Shown here: positions 15,196-22,434 of the stretch, piece after piece
Position numbering within the stretch: the stretch's first letter is position 1
Layout: each line of letters opens with the position of its first letter
NCBI GenBank assembly: GCA_039920165.1
Contig: JBDSEG010000089.1
Coordinates: forward strand, 1 to 22,434
Direction of reading: 5' to 3'
Origin: JBDSEG01 sp039920165
Lineage (GTDB): Bacteria; Pseudomonadota; Gammaproteobacteria; Burkholderiales; Burkholderiaceae_C
DNA length: 22,434 nt
Notes under the pieces: generated by a model
Told to the model about the DNA's origin: nothing
Seen by the model: the letters and a program-made list of their open reading frames with translations, nothing else
The model's database searches: none
Position numbers and translations under genes: made by a program

Positions 15196-16401
15196 ATGAC
15201 CCACGCGATGATTTTCGACGCCGTGCGCACGCCGCGCGGCAAGGGCAAGCGCGACGGTTCGCTGCACGAAGTCAAGCCCGTCGACCTGCTTGCCGGATTG
15301 CTGCAAAAGCTGCAGCGGCGCCACGGGTTCGATCCCGCTCAGCTCGACGATGTCGTCATGGGCGTCGTCTCGCCGGTCGGCGAACAGGGCTCGGTCATCG
15401 CGAAGACGGCTGCGCTGAAAGCTGGCTGGGACTGCCGCGTCGCCGGCTTGCAAATCAACCGCTTCTGCGCCTCGGGTCTCGAAGCGGTCAACCTCGCGGC
15501 GCAAAAGGTTGCGAGCGGCTGGGAAGACATGATCGTAGCCGGCGGCGTCGAATCGATGTCGCGCGTTCCGATCGGCTCGGACGGCGGCGCATGGTCGCAG
15601 GACCCGCAGACGAATGCCGCGATCGGCTTCGTCCCGCAAGGCATCGGCGCCGACCTGATCGCGACGCTCGCCGGCTGGACCCGCGAAGACGTCGACCGCT
15701 ATGCGCTCACGTCGCAGCAGCGCGCCGCCGCCGCACAGGCGGCCGGGCGCTTCGACCGCTCGATCATTGGCGTCGACGATGCCATCGGGTTGCCGATCCT
15801 CGAGCGCGACGAATTCATCAAGCCGCGTACGACGCTCGATGGCCTCGCTTCGCTCAAGGTCGCGTTCGCCGAACTCGGCGCGATGGGCTTCGACGCTGTG
15901 GCACTGGCCCGCTATCCGCACGTCGAGCGCATCGCCCATGTGCATACCGCCGGCAATTCGTCGGGCATTGTCGACGGGGCCGCCGCCGTCCTCATCGGCA
16001 GCGAGGCGAAGGGCCGCGAGATGGGCCTTGCGCCGCGCGGGCGCATCGTCGCGACGGCACTCTCGGGTGCCGACCCGACGATCATGCTGACCGGGCCGAT
16101 GCCGGCGACGCGCAAGGTGCTTGCGAAGGCCGGCCTCACGATCGCCGATATCGACCTGTTCGAAGTCAACGAAGCGTTCGCCGCCGTCCCGATGCGCTTC
16201 ATGCGCGAGATGGGCGTCGACCACGAGCAGGTCAACGTGAACGGCGGCGCGATCGCCATGGGCCACCCGCTCGGCGCGACCGGTGCGATGCTCGTCGGCA
16301 CGCTGCTCGACGAGCTCGAACGGCGCAACCTCAAGCGCGGTCTCGTCACGCTATGCGTCGGCGGCGGCATGGGAATCGCGACGATCGTGGAGCGCGTATG
16401 A
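15196..16401 (+). CDS. acetyl-CoA C-acyltransferase (thiolase, FadA-like)
   Basis: A 401-residue thiolase. It carries out thiolytic cleavage of 3-ketoacyl-CoA (or the reverse condensation of acetyl-CoA) in the cytoplasm. The nucleophile Cys91 sits in INRFCASGLEAVN, the conserved VNEAFA motif is present, His357 is in GGAIAMGHPLGATGA, and the acid/base Cys387 is in CVGGGMG. Length is normal. The start is fixed by the GGAGG site. The stop overlaps the ATG of the FadB/FadJ-like gene (ATGA), so the two form a translationally coupled beta-oxidation operon equivalent to fadA-fadB with thiolase first. Chain-length preference cannot be told from sequence. Because the partner gene carries a stop codon, this thiolase may now work with a different hydratase/dehydrogenase or with split subunits. 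Confidence 0.95.
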   Translation: MTHAMIFDAVRTPRGKGKRDGSLHEVKPVDLLAGLLQKLQRRHGFDPAQLDDVVMGVVSPVGEQGSVIAKTAALKAGWDCRVAGLQINRFCASGLEAVNLAAQKVASGWEDMIVAGGVESMSRVPIGSDGGAWSQDPQTNAAIGFVPQGIGADLIATLAGWTREDVDRYALTSQQRAAAAQAAGRFDRSIIGVDDAIGLPILERDEFIKPRTTLDGLASLKVAFAELGAMGFDAVALARYPHVERIAHVHTAGNSSGIVDGAAAVLIGSEAKGREMGLAPRGRIVATALSGADPTIMLTGPMPATRKVLAKAGLTIADIDLFEVNEAFAAVPMRFMREMGVDHEQVNVNGGAIAMGHPLGATGAMLVGTLLDELERRNLKRGLVTLCVGGGMGIATIVERV

Positions 16402-16949
16402 GCAGTGCAATGGACACGATGCTGTCCATCCGCTACGAGCTCGCTGCCGACGGCATCGCGACGCTGACCTTCGACGAGCCCGGCGCCGCTGTCAATACGA
16501 TGACGCCGCAGTGGAAGGCCGACCTCGGCACGGCAGTCGACCGGCTCGTCGCCGAGAAGGCGCGCATTCGCGGCGTGCTGCTCGCTTCGGCGAAGACAAC
16601 GTTCTTCGCGGGCGCCGAGTTGAAGGGCGTGCTCGAGCTCAAACCCGAGGATGCCGGCCCCGCCTTCCACGATATCGAGGCGGCGAAGAAGTTGTTTCGC
16701 CGCCTGGAGACATTCGGCCGGCCGGTCGTGGCGTTGCTCGACGGCAGCGCGCTCGGCGGCGGCTGGGAGCTTGCGCTCGCCGCCCATGCGCGCTTCGCTC
16801 AGGACGACCGCAAGATCCAGTTCGGCACGCCCGAGGTGACGCTCGGACTCATCCCGGGCGCGACCGGGATCACGAAGACGGTGCGCCTGCTCGGGCTGAT
16901 GGCGGCCCAGCCTTACCTCATCGAAGGCCGGCTGTTCGGCCCGCGCTAA
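16398..16949 (+). CDS. 5' fragment: enoyl-CoA hydratase (crotonase) part of the FadB/FadJ-like enzyme
   Basis: A 183-residue fragment holding most of a crotonase fold. The oxyanion-hole segment TTFFAGAELKG (67-77) and GSALGGGWELALAAHARFA are present, with both catalytic glutamates (Glu124 and Glu146 in GTPEVTLGLIPG), which correspond to FadB Glu119 and Glu139. The TAA removes the last crotonase helices, which normally complete the acyl-CoA site and pack onto the linker helix. The product alone would probably be unstable or weakly active, although some short crotonases exist. The start overlaps the thiolase stop (ATGA). An internal ATG at 16410 is a possible second start. Confidence 0.7.
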   Translation: MSSAMDTMLSIRYELAADGIATLTFDEPGAAVNTMTPQWKADLGTAVDRLVAEKARIRGVLLASAKTTFFAGAELKGVLELKPEDAGPAFHDIEAAKKLFRRLETFGRPVVALLDGSALGGGWELALAAHARFAQDDRKIQFGTPEVTLGLIPGATGITKTVRLLGLMAAQPYLIEGRLFGPR

Positions 16950-16967
16950 GCACTCGACCTCGGGCTC

Positions 16968-18551
16968 GTGCAGGGCCTCGGCGCCAATGCCGAAAGCCTG
17001 CGCGAACAGGCCCTCGCGTGGATCGCTGCCAACCCGGACGCCGTCCAGCCGTGGGACCCCAAGGACTACAAGATGCCCGGCGGAACGGCCGCGACGCCGA
17101 AGATCGCGGCCTCTCTCAGTGTCATCCCGGCCATCCTCGCGAAGAAGACGCGCGGGTTGTATCCGGCCGTCCAGGCGATCTTGGAGGCGATGGTCGAAGG
17201 CTCGCTCGTCGACTACGACACCGCGACGCGGATCGAGAGCCGCAAGCTCGCGCAGGTGATGGTCGGGCGCAATGCAAAAAACATGATCGGCGCGTTCTTC
17301 TTCGACATGGCGGCGATCCGCTCGGGCAAGTCGCGCCCGGCCGGCCACGCGAGGTGGAAGCCGGCCCGCGTCGGAGTACTCGGCGCCGGGATGATGGGCG
17401 CGGGCATCGCGCATGCGAATGCGTCGCGCGGCATCGCCTGCGTGCTGAAGGACGCGAGCCTCGACAGGGCCCGTGCCGGACTCGACGCCGTGCGCCGCAT
17501 CACCGCGTCGGCAGTAATTGCAGGGCGGATGGACGACGCGGCGCAGGCGCGGCTGCTTGGCCTCGTCACGCCGACCGCAGATGCGGCCGACCTGCAAGGC
17601 TGCGATCTCATCATCGAAGCGGTCTTCGAGCAGCGCGAACTGAAGGCCGCCGTCACAAGCGAGGCCGAACCTCGCCTCGCCGAAGACGGCATCCTCGCGT
17701 CGAATACGAGCACGCTGCCGATCACCGGACTGGCGCGCGCGAGCCGACAGCCCGAGCGCTTCATCGGGCTGCATTTTTTTTCGCCCGTCCACAAGATGAA
17801 GCTGGTCGAGATCATCCGCGGCGCAGCGACCGACGAGCGCACGGTCGCGCGTGCCTTCGACTATGTGCAACTGCTCGGCAAGGTACCGATCGTCGTCAAC
17901 GATTCGCGCGGCTTCTTCACGAGCCGCGTCTTCGGCACCTTCGTCATGGAAGGTGCGGCGATGATCGCCGAGGGCATCCCGGCACCGCTCGTCGAACATG
18001 CGGCGCTCGCTGTCGGCATGCCGGTCGGCCCGCTCGCCGTACTCGACGAAACCTCGCTCGCGCTGTCGGTGCAGGTCATGGAGCAGACGCGGGCCGACCT
18101 TCGAGCGACCGGCGAACTGTTCGAATCCAGCGCGGGCCAGCGCTTCGTCGAGCGCATGGTCAAGGAATTGGGCCGGTCGGGTCGCGCCGCCGGGGGTGGC
18201 TTCTACGACTACCCGCAGGGCGAGGGCAAGCGGTTGTGGCCGGGACTGCGGCAGTTCGAATCGGCCGGACCGCATCCCGACCTGCCGGCGCTCGGCCAGC
18301 GCCTGCTCTATCGGCAGTCGATCGAGACGGCACGCTGCCTCGCCGACGGCGTGTTGCGCAGCGCACACGAAGCCAATATCGGCTCCATCCTCGGCATCGG
18401 ATTTCCGGCCTGGACCGGCGGCGCGATCCGCTACGTCGCATCGGAAGGGTTGGCCCGCTTCGAGGCGAATGCCGATGCGCTCGCGCAGCGCCACGGCGCG
18501 GCGTTCGCGATCGATCCGGCCGTTCGCGACGTGCTGGCGCAGGCGCGTTAG
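16968..18551 (+). CDS. 3' fragment: linker plus 3-hydroxyacyl-CoA dehydrogenase part of the FadB/FadJ-like enzyme
   Basis: After the TAA the frame stays open for 527 codons from a GTG at 16968, which lies 18 nt past the stop and could serve for reinitiation; no Shine-Dalgarno is seen. Residues 1-130 are the end of the crotonase domain and the linker. The NAD-binding domain begins at VGVLGAGMMGAGIAHA (GxGxxG, about 139-144). The catalytic His lies in ERFIGLHFFSPVHKMKLVEII. NDSRGFFTSRVF and the C-terminal helical domain (AALAVGMPVGPLAVLDE, and GFPAWTGGAIRYV near the end) are intact. If translated, a stand-alone NAD-dependent 3-hydroxyacyl-CoA dehydrogenase is plausible. The stop is TAG. Confidence 0.7.
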   Translation: MQGLGANAESLREQALAWIAANPDAVQPWDPKDYKMPGGTAATPKIAASLSVIPAILAKKTRGLYPAVQAILEAMVEGSLVDYDTATRIESRKLAQVMVGRNAKNMIGAFFFDMAAIRSGKSRPAGHARWKPARVGVLGAGMMGAGIAHANASRGIACVLKDASLDRARAGLDAVRRITASAVIAGRMDDAAQARLLGLVTPTADAADLQGCDLIIEAVFEQRELKAAVTSEAEPRLAEDGILASNTSTLPITGLARASRQPERFIGLHFFSPVHKMKLVEIIRGAATDERTVARAFDYVQLLGKVPIVVNDSRGFFTSRVFGTFVMEGAAMIAEGIPAPLVEHAALAVGMPVGPLAVLDETSLALSVQVMEQTRADLRATGELFESSAGQRFVERMVKELGRSGRAAGGGFYDYPQGEGKRLWPGLRQFESAGPHPDLPALGQRLLYRQSIETARCLADGVLRSAHEANIGSILGIGFPAWTGGAIRYVASEGLARFEANADALAQRHGAAFAIDPAVRDVLAQAR

Positions 18552-18705
18552 CCGCCCCGGGTGGAGATGCGCAGGCGGCGCGAACAGCGTCGCGTTTCGC
18601 TGCTTCTTCGGTGCGCGGGAGCGCGGCCGATTCGCTACATTGGGCGGAACGCGGCGGGCCGGCGTGGCCGGGCTGCGTGCCGTTCCAAATCATTGAGGCG
18701 AAGCC
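18552..18705 (+). other. intergenic region before the small Trp-rich protein gene
   Basis: This 154-bp stretch holds no gene. A possible -10 (TACATT, 18636-18641) lies 64 bp upstream of the next ATG, without a good -35. A GAGG ribosome site lies at 18694-18697. No clear terminator follows the fatty-oxidation gene. Confidence 0.4.
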
Positions 18706-18972
18706 ATGTACCTGGTCATTCTCGGCGTCCTGATCATCGTGGCCAACCTGCTCGGCATCGGCCCGATGGGCAGTTGGAACTGGAACCTGACCGGCGACCT
18801 GTGGAAATTTTGCGTTCCTTTCGGTCTCGCCGCCATCTGGTGGGTCATTGCCGATGTGACTGGCATGAACAAGCGGCGCGAAATGGCGAAGATGGAAGAC
18901 AAGCGCCTCGCGCGCCGCCAGAACAATCTGCAGGCGCTCGGCCTCGATACCCGGCGGCGCAAGAAAAAATGA
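18706..18972 (+). CDS. small Trp-rich protein (TIGR04438-like membrane protein)
   Basis: An 88-residue protein with two predicted transmembrane helices (about 2-20 and 34-52) and a strongly basic C-terminal tail ending RRRKKK. It is rich in tryptophan: Trp24, 26, 33, 45 and 46, all in or next to the second hydrophobic region and the loop before it. From memory this matches the family called small Trp-rich protein in Betaproteobacteria, whose function is unknown. The tail (KRREMAKMEDKRLARRQNNL) looks helical and would lie in the cytoplasm, perhaps touching nucleic acid or acidic lipid; that is inference. The ATG has GAGG 8 nt upstream. It converges with ilvD, 28 bp apart. Confidence 0.88.
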   Translation: MYLVILGVLIIVANLLGIGPMGSWNWNLTGDLWKFCVPFGLAAIWWVIADVTGMNKRREMAKMEDKRLARRQNNLQALGLDTRRRKKK

Positions 18973-19000
18973 GCGGGCGGCGTCGCCGGGCGCGCCGGGT

Positions 19001-20683
19001 TCAGTCGAATTTGTCGAGCACCGCGCCCGAACTCGCGCTCGACGCATTGCGCGCGAATTTGGCGAGCACGCCGCGGGTGTAGCGCGGCTTCGGCGCCGTC
19101 CACGCGGCGCGCCGACGCGCCAGTTCGGCGTCCGGCACATTCAGGTTCAGCGCCAGCGTGTGGGCGTCGATCGTGATCGAGTCGCCTTCGTGGACGAGCG
19201 CGATCGTGCCGCCGGCATACGCCTCAGGCGCGACATGGCCGACGCCCATGCCCCAGGTGCCGCCAGAAAAGCGCCCGTCGGTGACGAGGCCGACCGATTC
19301 GCCGAGGCCCTGCCCGATCAGCGCTCCGGTCGGCGCCAGCATTTCCGGCATGCCCGGCGCGCCCTTGGGTCCGAGATAGCGCAGCACCATCACGTCGCCG
19401 GCGACGATCTTCTTGGCCATGATGGCGGCGAGCGCCGACTGCTCGTCGTCGAACACGCGAGCCGGGCCGGTGATAACCGGGTTCTTGAGGCCGGTGATCT
19501 TGGCGACGCAGCCCTCGGGGCACAGGTTGCCCTTCAGGATCGCGAGGTGCCCTTGCGCGTAGATCGGCTTGGCAATGGGACGAATCACGTCCTGGTCGGC
19601 GCGCGGCGCATCGGGCACATCGGCGAGGTTTTCAGCCAACGTCTTGCCGGTAATCGTCATGCAGTCACCGTGCAGCAAGCCGGCGTTAAGCAGCAGCTTG
19701 AGCACCTGCGGTATGCCGCCAGCGCGGTGCAGGTCGACCGCCAGATAGCGCCCCGAGGGTTTCAGGTCGCACAGCACCGGCACTTTCTGGCGCACGCGCT
19801 CGAAATCGTCGATCGTCCACTCGACCTCTGCCGCGTGCGCGATGGCGAGGTAGTGCAGCACCGCGTTGGTCGAGCCGCCGGTCGCCATGATCAGCGAGAC
19901 GGCGTTCTCGATCGATTGGCGGGTCACGATGTCGCGCGGTTTCAGATCGTTCTTGACCGCCTCGACGAGCACGCGAGCCGCCTCGCTCGCCGCACCTGAG
20001 ATCTCGTCGTGCGGGTTGGCCATGGTGCTCGAGTAGGGCAGGCTCATACCCAGTGCCTCGAACGACGAGCTCATGGTATTGGCCGTATACATGCCGCCGC
20101 ACGAGCCGCTGCCGGGGATCGCGCGGCGTTCGATCTGGTCGAAATCTTCCTGACTCATGTTGCCGGCGCTGAACTGCCCGACGGCCTCGAAGACGCTGAC
20201 GATATTCAGGTCCTCGCCCTTGTAGCGGCCCGGCAGGATGGTGCCGCCGTAGACGTATATGGCCGGCACGTTGGCGCGCACGATGCCCATCATGCCGCCC
20301 GGCATATTCTTGTCGCAGCCGCCGACGACGAGCACGCCGTCCATCCACTGGCCGCCGACGCAGGTTTCAATACAGTCTGCGATCACCTCGCGCGAGACGA
20401 GGCTGTATTTCATGCCCTCCGTGCCCATCGCCATGCCGTCACTGATAGTCGGCGTGCCGAAGACTTGGGCGTTGCCGCCCGCGGCCTCGATGCCCGCCAC
20501 CGCCGCGTCGGCGAGCTTCTGCAAGCCCGAGTTGCACGGCGTGATCGTCGAGTGCCCGTTCGCGACGCCAATCATCGGTTTCTTGAAGTCGGCCTCTTCG
20601 TAGCCGAGCGCGTAATACATCGAGCGGTTCGGCGCGCGCGCGACGCCTTCGGTGATATTTTTCGATCGGCGGTTCGAGCTCAT
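19001..20683 (-). CDS. ilvD: dihydroxy-acid dehydratase
   Basis: IlvD dehydrates 2,3-dihydroxy-isovalerate and 2,3-dihydroxy-3-methylvalerate, the third common step of valine, leucine and isoleucine synthesis. The 560-residue protein has the family's iron-sulfur cysteines: Cys50 in ITPCNSG, Cys123 in GGCDKNMPG (followed by Lys125) and Cys195 in GSGSCGGMYTANTM. The last blocks, TDGRFSGGTWGMGVGHVAPEAYAGG, are also typical. The N-terminus SNRRSKNITEGVARAPNRSMYYALGY matches the usual start, so the ATG at 20683 is preferred over one five codons upstream (20698). There is no Shine-Dalgarno. A TATAGT box lies about 40 nt upstream. It stands alone, with no other ilv gene nearby, and diverges from lgt. 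Confidence 0.97.
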   Translation of the reverse strand: MSSNRRSKNITEGVARAPNRSMYYALGYEEADFKKPMIGVANGHSTITPCNSGLQKLADAAVAGIEAAGGNAQVFGTPTISDGMAMGTEGMKYSLVSREVIADCIETCVGGQWMDGVLVVGGCDKNMPGGMMGIVRANVPAIYVYGGTILPGRYKGEDLNIVSVFEAVGQFSAGNMSQEDFDQIERRAIPGSGSCGGMYTANTMSSSFEALGMSLPYSSTMANPHDEISGAASEAARVLVEAVKNDLKPRDIVTRQSIENAVSLIMATGGSTNAVLHYLAIAHAAEVEWTIDDFERVRQKVPVLCDLKPSGRYLAVDLHRAGGIPQVLKLLLNAGLLHGDCMTITGKTLAENLADVPDAPRADQDVIRPIAKPIYAQGHLAILKGNLCPEGCVAKITGLKNPVITGPARVFDDEQSALAAIMAKKIVAGDVMVLRYLGPKGAPGMPEMLAPTGALIGQGLGESVGLVTDGRFSGGTWGMGVGHVAPEAYAGGTIALVHEGDSITIDAHTLALNLNVPDAELARRRAAWTAPKPRYTRGVLAKFARNASSASSGAVLDKFD

Positions 20684-20722
20684 GGCGGTGTCGTGCAAAG
20701 GCGCTAGAGGCGCGGGCGGACC

Positions 20723-20728
20723 ACTATA
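20723..20728 (-). promoter_or_regulatory. -10-like hexamer TATAGT upstream of ilvD
   Basis: TATAGT on the minus strand would start transcription near 20716, giving a leader of about 33 nt before the ATG at 20683. No leader peptide or attenuator with branched-chain codons fits in this short leader. The -35 is weak. Confidence 0.4.
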
Positions 20729-20762
20729 GCGGGCCCATGCTGGGGTCGGGTCGAGGCCCCCG

Positions 20763-20768
20763 TATCAT
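20763..20768 (+). promoter_or_regulatory. -10-like hexamer TATCAT upstream of lgt
   Basis: TATCAT ends exactly 6 nt before the lgt ATG at 20775, predicting a leaderless mRNA; there is no Shine-Dalgarno. No clear -35. Confidence 0.45.
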
Positions 20769-20774
20769 CAGCGG

Positions 20775-21590
20775 ATGCTTGTTCATCCTCAATTCAGCCC
20801 GGTCGCGTTGCAGCTCGGACCGGTCGCGATCCACTGGTACGGCATCACTTACCTGGTCGCTTTCGGACTGTTTCTGTGGCTCGCGTCACGCCGCGTCGCG
20901 CTGCCGCAATTCGCCGCGCGCGGCTGGACCCGGCGCGATATCGAGGACCTGCTCTTCTTCGGCGTGCTGGGGGTCGTGATCGGCGGGCGGCTCGGTTATG
21001 TGCTGTTCTACAAGCTCAATCACTACGCGTCGCACCCGCTCGAAATATTCGCGGTCTGGAAGGGCGGCATGTCGTTCCACGGCGGGCTTCTGGGGGTACT
21101 GTTCGCCGTTGCGCTGTTCGCCCATCTGCGCGGGCGGCGCTTCTTCGATGTGACCGATCTGATCGCGCCGTGCGTGCCGCTCGGACTCGCTTCGGGGCGG
21201 GTCGGCAATTTCATCAACGGCGAGTTGTGGGGCCGCGCCGCCGACCCGAGCCTGCCGTGGGCCATGATCTTTCCGCAGGCGGGCGACAACGTGCCGCGCC
21301 ATCCATCGCCGCTCTACCAGTTCGCACTCGAAGGCGTGCTGCTGTTCATCGTGCTATGGATTTATGCGCGTAAGCCGCGCCGCCTCGGCCAGGTCTCGGG
21401 CATGTTCCTGATCGGCTATGGCTTGCTGCGCTTCGTGGCCGAATATTTCCGCGAGCCCGACAATTTTCTCGGCCTTCTCGCGCTCAACATGAGCATGGGA
21501 CAGTGGCTCTCGCTGCCAATGGTGCTGGCCGGGATCGCGATCTGGGCCTGGGAATCGCGGCATTCCGGCGAGCGCGTGGCGACCCTCTGA
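20775..21590 (+). CDS. lgt: prolipoprotein diacylglyceryl transferase
   Basis: Lgt transfers diacylglycerol from phosphatidylglycerol to the lipobox Cys of prolipoproteins, the first step of lipoprotein maturation, at the inner membrane. The 271-residue protein has about seven hydrophobic helices and the Lgt signature GRVGNFINGELWGR (141-154) with Arg142, Asn145 and Glu150. His102 lies in MSFHGGLLG, matching the essential His of E. coli Lgt. The N-terminus (VALQLGPVAIHWYGITYLVAF) and the HPSPLYQFALEG segment are conserved too. Length is normal. It starts a probable transcript with dnaQ (13-nt gap). The lipoprotein hydrolase at the left of the window is one likely substrate. Confidence 0.97.
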   Translation: MLVHPQFSPVALQLGPVAIHWYGITYLVAFGLFLWLASRRVALPQFAARGWTRRDIEDLLFFGVLGVVIGGRLGYVLFYKLNHYASHPLEIFAVWKGGMSFHGGLLGVLFAVALFAHLRGRRFFDVTDLIAPCVPLGLASGRVGNFINGELWGRAADPSLPWAMIFPQAGDNVPRHPSPLYQFALEGVLLFIVLWIYARKPRRLGQVSGMFLIGYGLLRFVAEYFREPDNFLGLLALNMSMGQWLSLPMVLAGIAIWAWESRHSGERVATL

Positions 21591-21603
21591 AGCGTACACG
21601 CCC

Positions 21604-22305
21604 ATGCGCCAGATCTTTCTCGATACCGAGACGACGGGGCTGAGCCCCGAGTCGGGCGACCGCATTCTCGAGATTGGCTGCGTCGAACTCGTGAACCGCC
21701 GGCGCACCGGCAACGACCTGCATTTCTATCTCAACCCGCAGCGGGCCAGCCACGACGATGCGCTGAAGGTGCATGGCCTCACGTCGGAGTTCCTCGCCGA
21801 CAAGCCCCTGTTTGAATCCATCGCCGATCAGCTGCTCGAATACCTTGCGGGTGCCGAGGTCGTGATTCACAACGCGGGCTTCGACGTTGGCTTTCTGAAC
21901 GAGGAGCTGCGCCGGTTGGCGCGTCCTTTGTTGCACGTGCACATCGCCCGGGTGAGCGACAGCCTGATGCTCGCGCGCGAGATGTTCCCCGGCAAATCGA
22001 ATTCGCTCGACGCTCTTTGCAAGCGGCTCGAGGTCGACAACTCGACGCGCAATCTGCACGGCGCGCTGCTCGACGCGGGCTTGCTGGCAGAGGTCTATAT
22101 CCGCATGACGCGCGGGCAGGAATCGCTCGTGATCGAACTCGGCGATCACGATGCCGGCGCGCTGCACGCGCTGCGGATCGACCTCACCAGCCTGGACCTG
22201 GTCGTGATCGAGGCGGATGCGCTCGAAATCGAGGCACATTGCGAGGTGCTGGCGGCAGTCGCCAAGGCGAGCGGCGGCACGCTCGTCTGGAGCCATCTGG
22301 CATAA
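21604..22305 (+). CDS. dnaQ: DNA polymerase III epsilon subunit (3'-5' proofreading exonuclease)
   Basis: The proofreading subunit of the replicative polymerase. The 233-residue protein has the DEDDh active site: Asp7 and Glu9 in FLDTETTGL, the Asp in HNAGFDVGFLNEE, and the His and Asp in NLHGALLDAGLLAEVYIRM. After the exonuclease domain (about 1-175), GQESLVIEL resembles the E. coli GQTSMAF clamp-binding site. The remaining C-terminus would bind the alpha subunit. At 233 residues it is close to the E. coli length (243). It lies 13 nt after lgt, so cotranscription is likely, and ends 73 bp before a tRNA gene. The TAA stop is the only normal TAA terminator I identified in the window. Confidence 0.95.
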   Translation: MRQIFLDTETTGLSPESGDRILEIGCVELVNRRRTGNDLHFYLNPQRASHDDALKVHGLTSEFLADKPLFESIADQLLEYLAGAEVVIHNAGFDVGFLNEELRRLARPLLHVHIARVSDSLMLAREMFPGKSNSLDALCKRLEVDNSTRNLHGALLDAGLLAEVYIRMTRGQESLVIELGDHDAGALHALRIDLTSLDLVVIEADALEIEAHCEVLAAVAKASGGTLVWSHLA

Positions 22306-22378
22306 TCCGCGCCGTTCGCGGCCTGCCCGCGACCCCGGCCGTCGCAGCCAGAGTTGCAACCTCAGGCGCACGCCCCTC

Positions 22379-22434
22379 GGGCGGTTAACTCAGCGGTAGA
22401 GTGCCACCTTCACACGGTGGAAGTCGCAGGTTCG
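22379..22434 (+). tRNA. tRNA-Val (anticodon CAC), 3' part outside the window
   Basis: Starting at GGGCGGT the sequence folds as the acceptor 5' strand, a D arm (ACTC AGCGGTA GAGT), an anticodon arm with CCACC/GGTGG stem and loop TTCACAC (anticodon CAC, reading GTG), the variable region AAGTC, and the first half of the T arm (GCAGGTTCG). The window ends inside the T loop. The gene lies 73 bp after dnaQ; I see no separate promoter or terminator in that gap, so it may be transcribed with dnaQ. Confidence 0.93.

Larger units (their letters stand above)
16398..18551 (+). pseudogene. FadB/FadJ-like 3-hydroxyacyl-CoA dehydrogenase/enoyl-CoA hydratase interrupted by an in-frame TAA
   Basis: Reading one frame from the ATG at 16398 to the TAG at 18551 gives 717 sense codons plus a single TAA at 16947-16949. 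This is the normal length of the multifunctional fatty-oxidation alpha subunit. Codons on both sides of the TAA continue the same domain: EGRLFGPR before it, ALDLGLVQGLGANAE after it, where relatives have one residue (often Glu, Lys or Gln) followed by ALxLGLV. A single change from GAA, AAA or CAA would explain it. No other frameshift or stop is seen, so the lesion is recent, a sequencing error, or tolerated by reinitiation. TAA serves as a normal terminator elsewhere in the window (dnaQ), so recoding is unlikely. The two parts are described separately. Confidence 0.75.

Noticed and set aside
16947..16949. recoding of TAA as a sense codon
   Set aside because: TAA is not a known selenocysteine or pyrrolysine codon, and the dnaQ gene in the same window ends in TAA. 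A mutation or sequence error is simpler.
15912..18494. 860-codon open frame on the minus strand opposite the thiolase and FadB/FadJ-like genes
   Set aside because: It is a shadow of the sense genes, with a biased Arg/Ala/Asp composition and no domain. It does mean that only the sense strand is interrupted by the TAA.
18973..19000. intrinsic terminator between the convergent Trp-rich and ilvD genes
   Set aside because: CCGG repeats could form only a 4-bp stem, with no T-run on either strand.
1..22434. CRISPR arrays, IS elements, prophage or integrated elements
   Set aside because: No regularly spaced repeats, transposase or integrase motifs, or phage genes were seen, and the partial tRNA at the right edge shows no attachment-site duplication within the window.

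Overview
The window is about 22.4 kb of GC-rich, densely coding chromosomal DNA. It most likely comes from a betaproteobacterium (Burkholderiales or Rhodocyclales grade). The support is the gene content: tsaE and amiC adjacent, divergent queG, MutL with an endonuclease motif, and a small Trp-rich membrane protein of a type I associate with Betaproteobacteria. I see no phage, IS element, CRISPR array or rRNA. Most of the window is housekeeping and accessory metabolism, and I found no obvious new multi-gene system. The interest lies in one broken gene and in the regulatory DNA.

Layout. Positions 1-5149 (minus strand) read mutL, then a lipoprotein alpha/beta hydrolase, an RluF-like pseudouridine synthase, and an IorB-like molybdopterin oxidoreductase subunit cut by the window edge. 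A DedA protein (5218-5868, plus) diverges from mutL and converges with a MATE efflux pump (5876-7252, minus). The pump diverges from a GNAT acetyltransferase (7367-7849, plus) across a 114-bp spacer rich in perfect palindromes. An HSL-type alpha/beta hydrolase (7854-8804), an intergenic repeat, amiC and tsaE follow on the minus strand, with queG divergent and overlapping tsaE head to head. From 12179 to 15082 (minus) lies an alkylation-repair operon (ada-alkA fusion, ogt) followed by an EamA transporter. Divergent from it is a beta-oxidation pair: a thiolase and a FadB/FadJ-like multifunctional enzyme. The latter has an in-frame TAA after codon 183 and is otherwise open. The right end holds the small Trp-rich protein gene, ilvD (minus), lgt, dnaQ and a partial tRNA-Val(CAC).

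How it works together. Genome maintenance is well represented: mutL for mismatch repair, ada-alkA and ogt for alkylation damage, and dnaQ for proofreading. Envelope functions are amiC, lgt, DedA and a lipoprotein. Translation and tRNA modification are covered by queG, tsaE, the pseudouridine synthase and the tRNA. Neighbouring genes are tightly packed: three ATGA stop/start overlaps (tsaE/amiC, ada-alkA/ogt, thiolase/fadB) point to translational coupling. Five start codons without a Shine-Dalgarno (mutL, dedA, queG, lgt, ada-alkA) have a TATAAT-like hexamer ending 6-8 nt upstream, which suggests leaderless or near-leaderless mRNAs.
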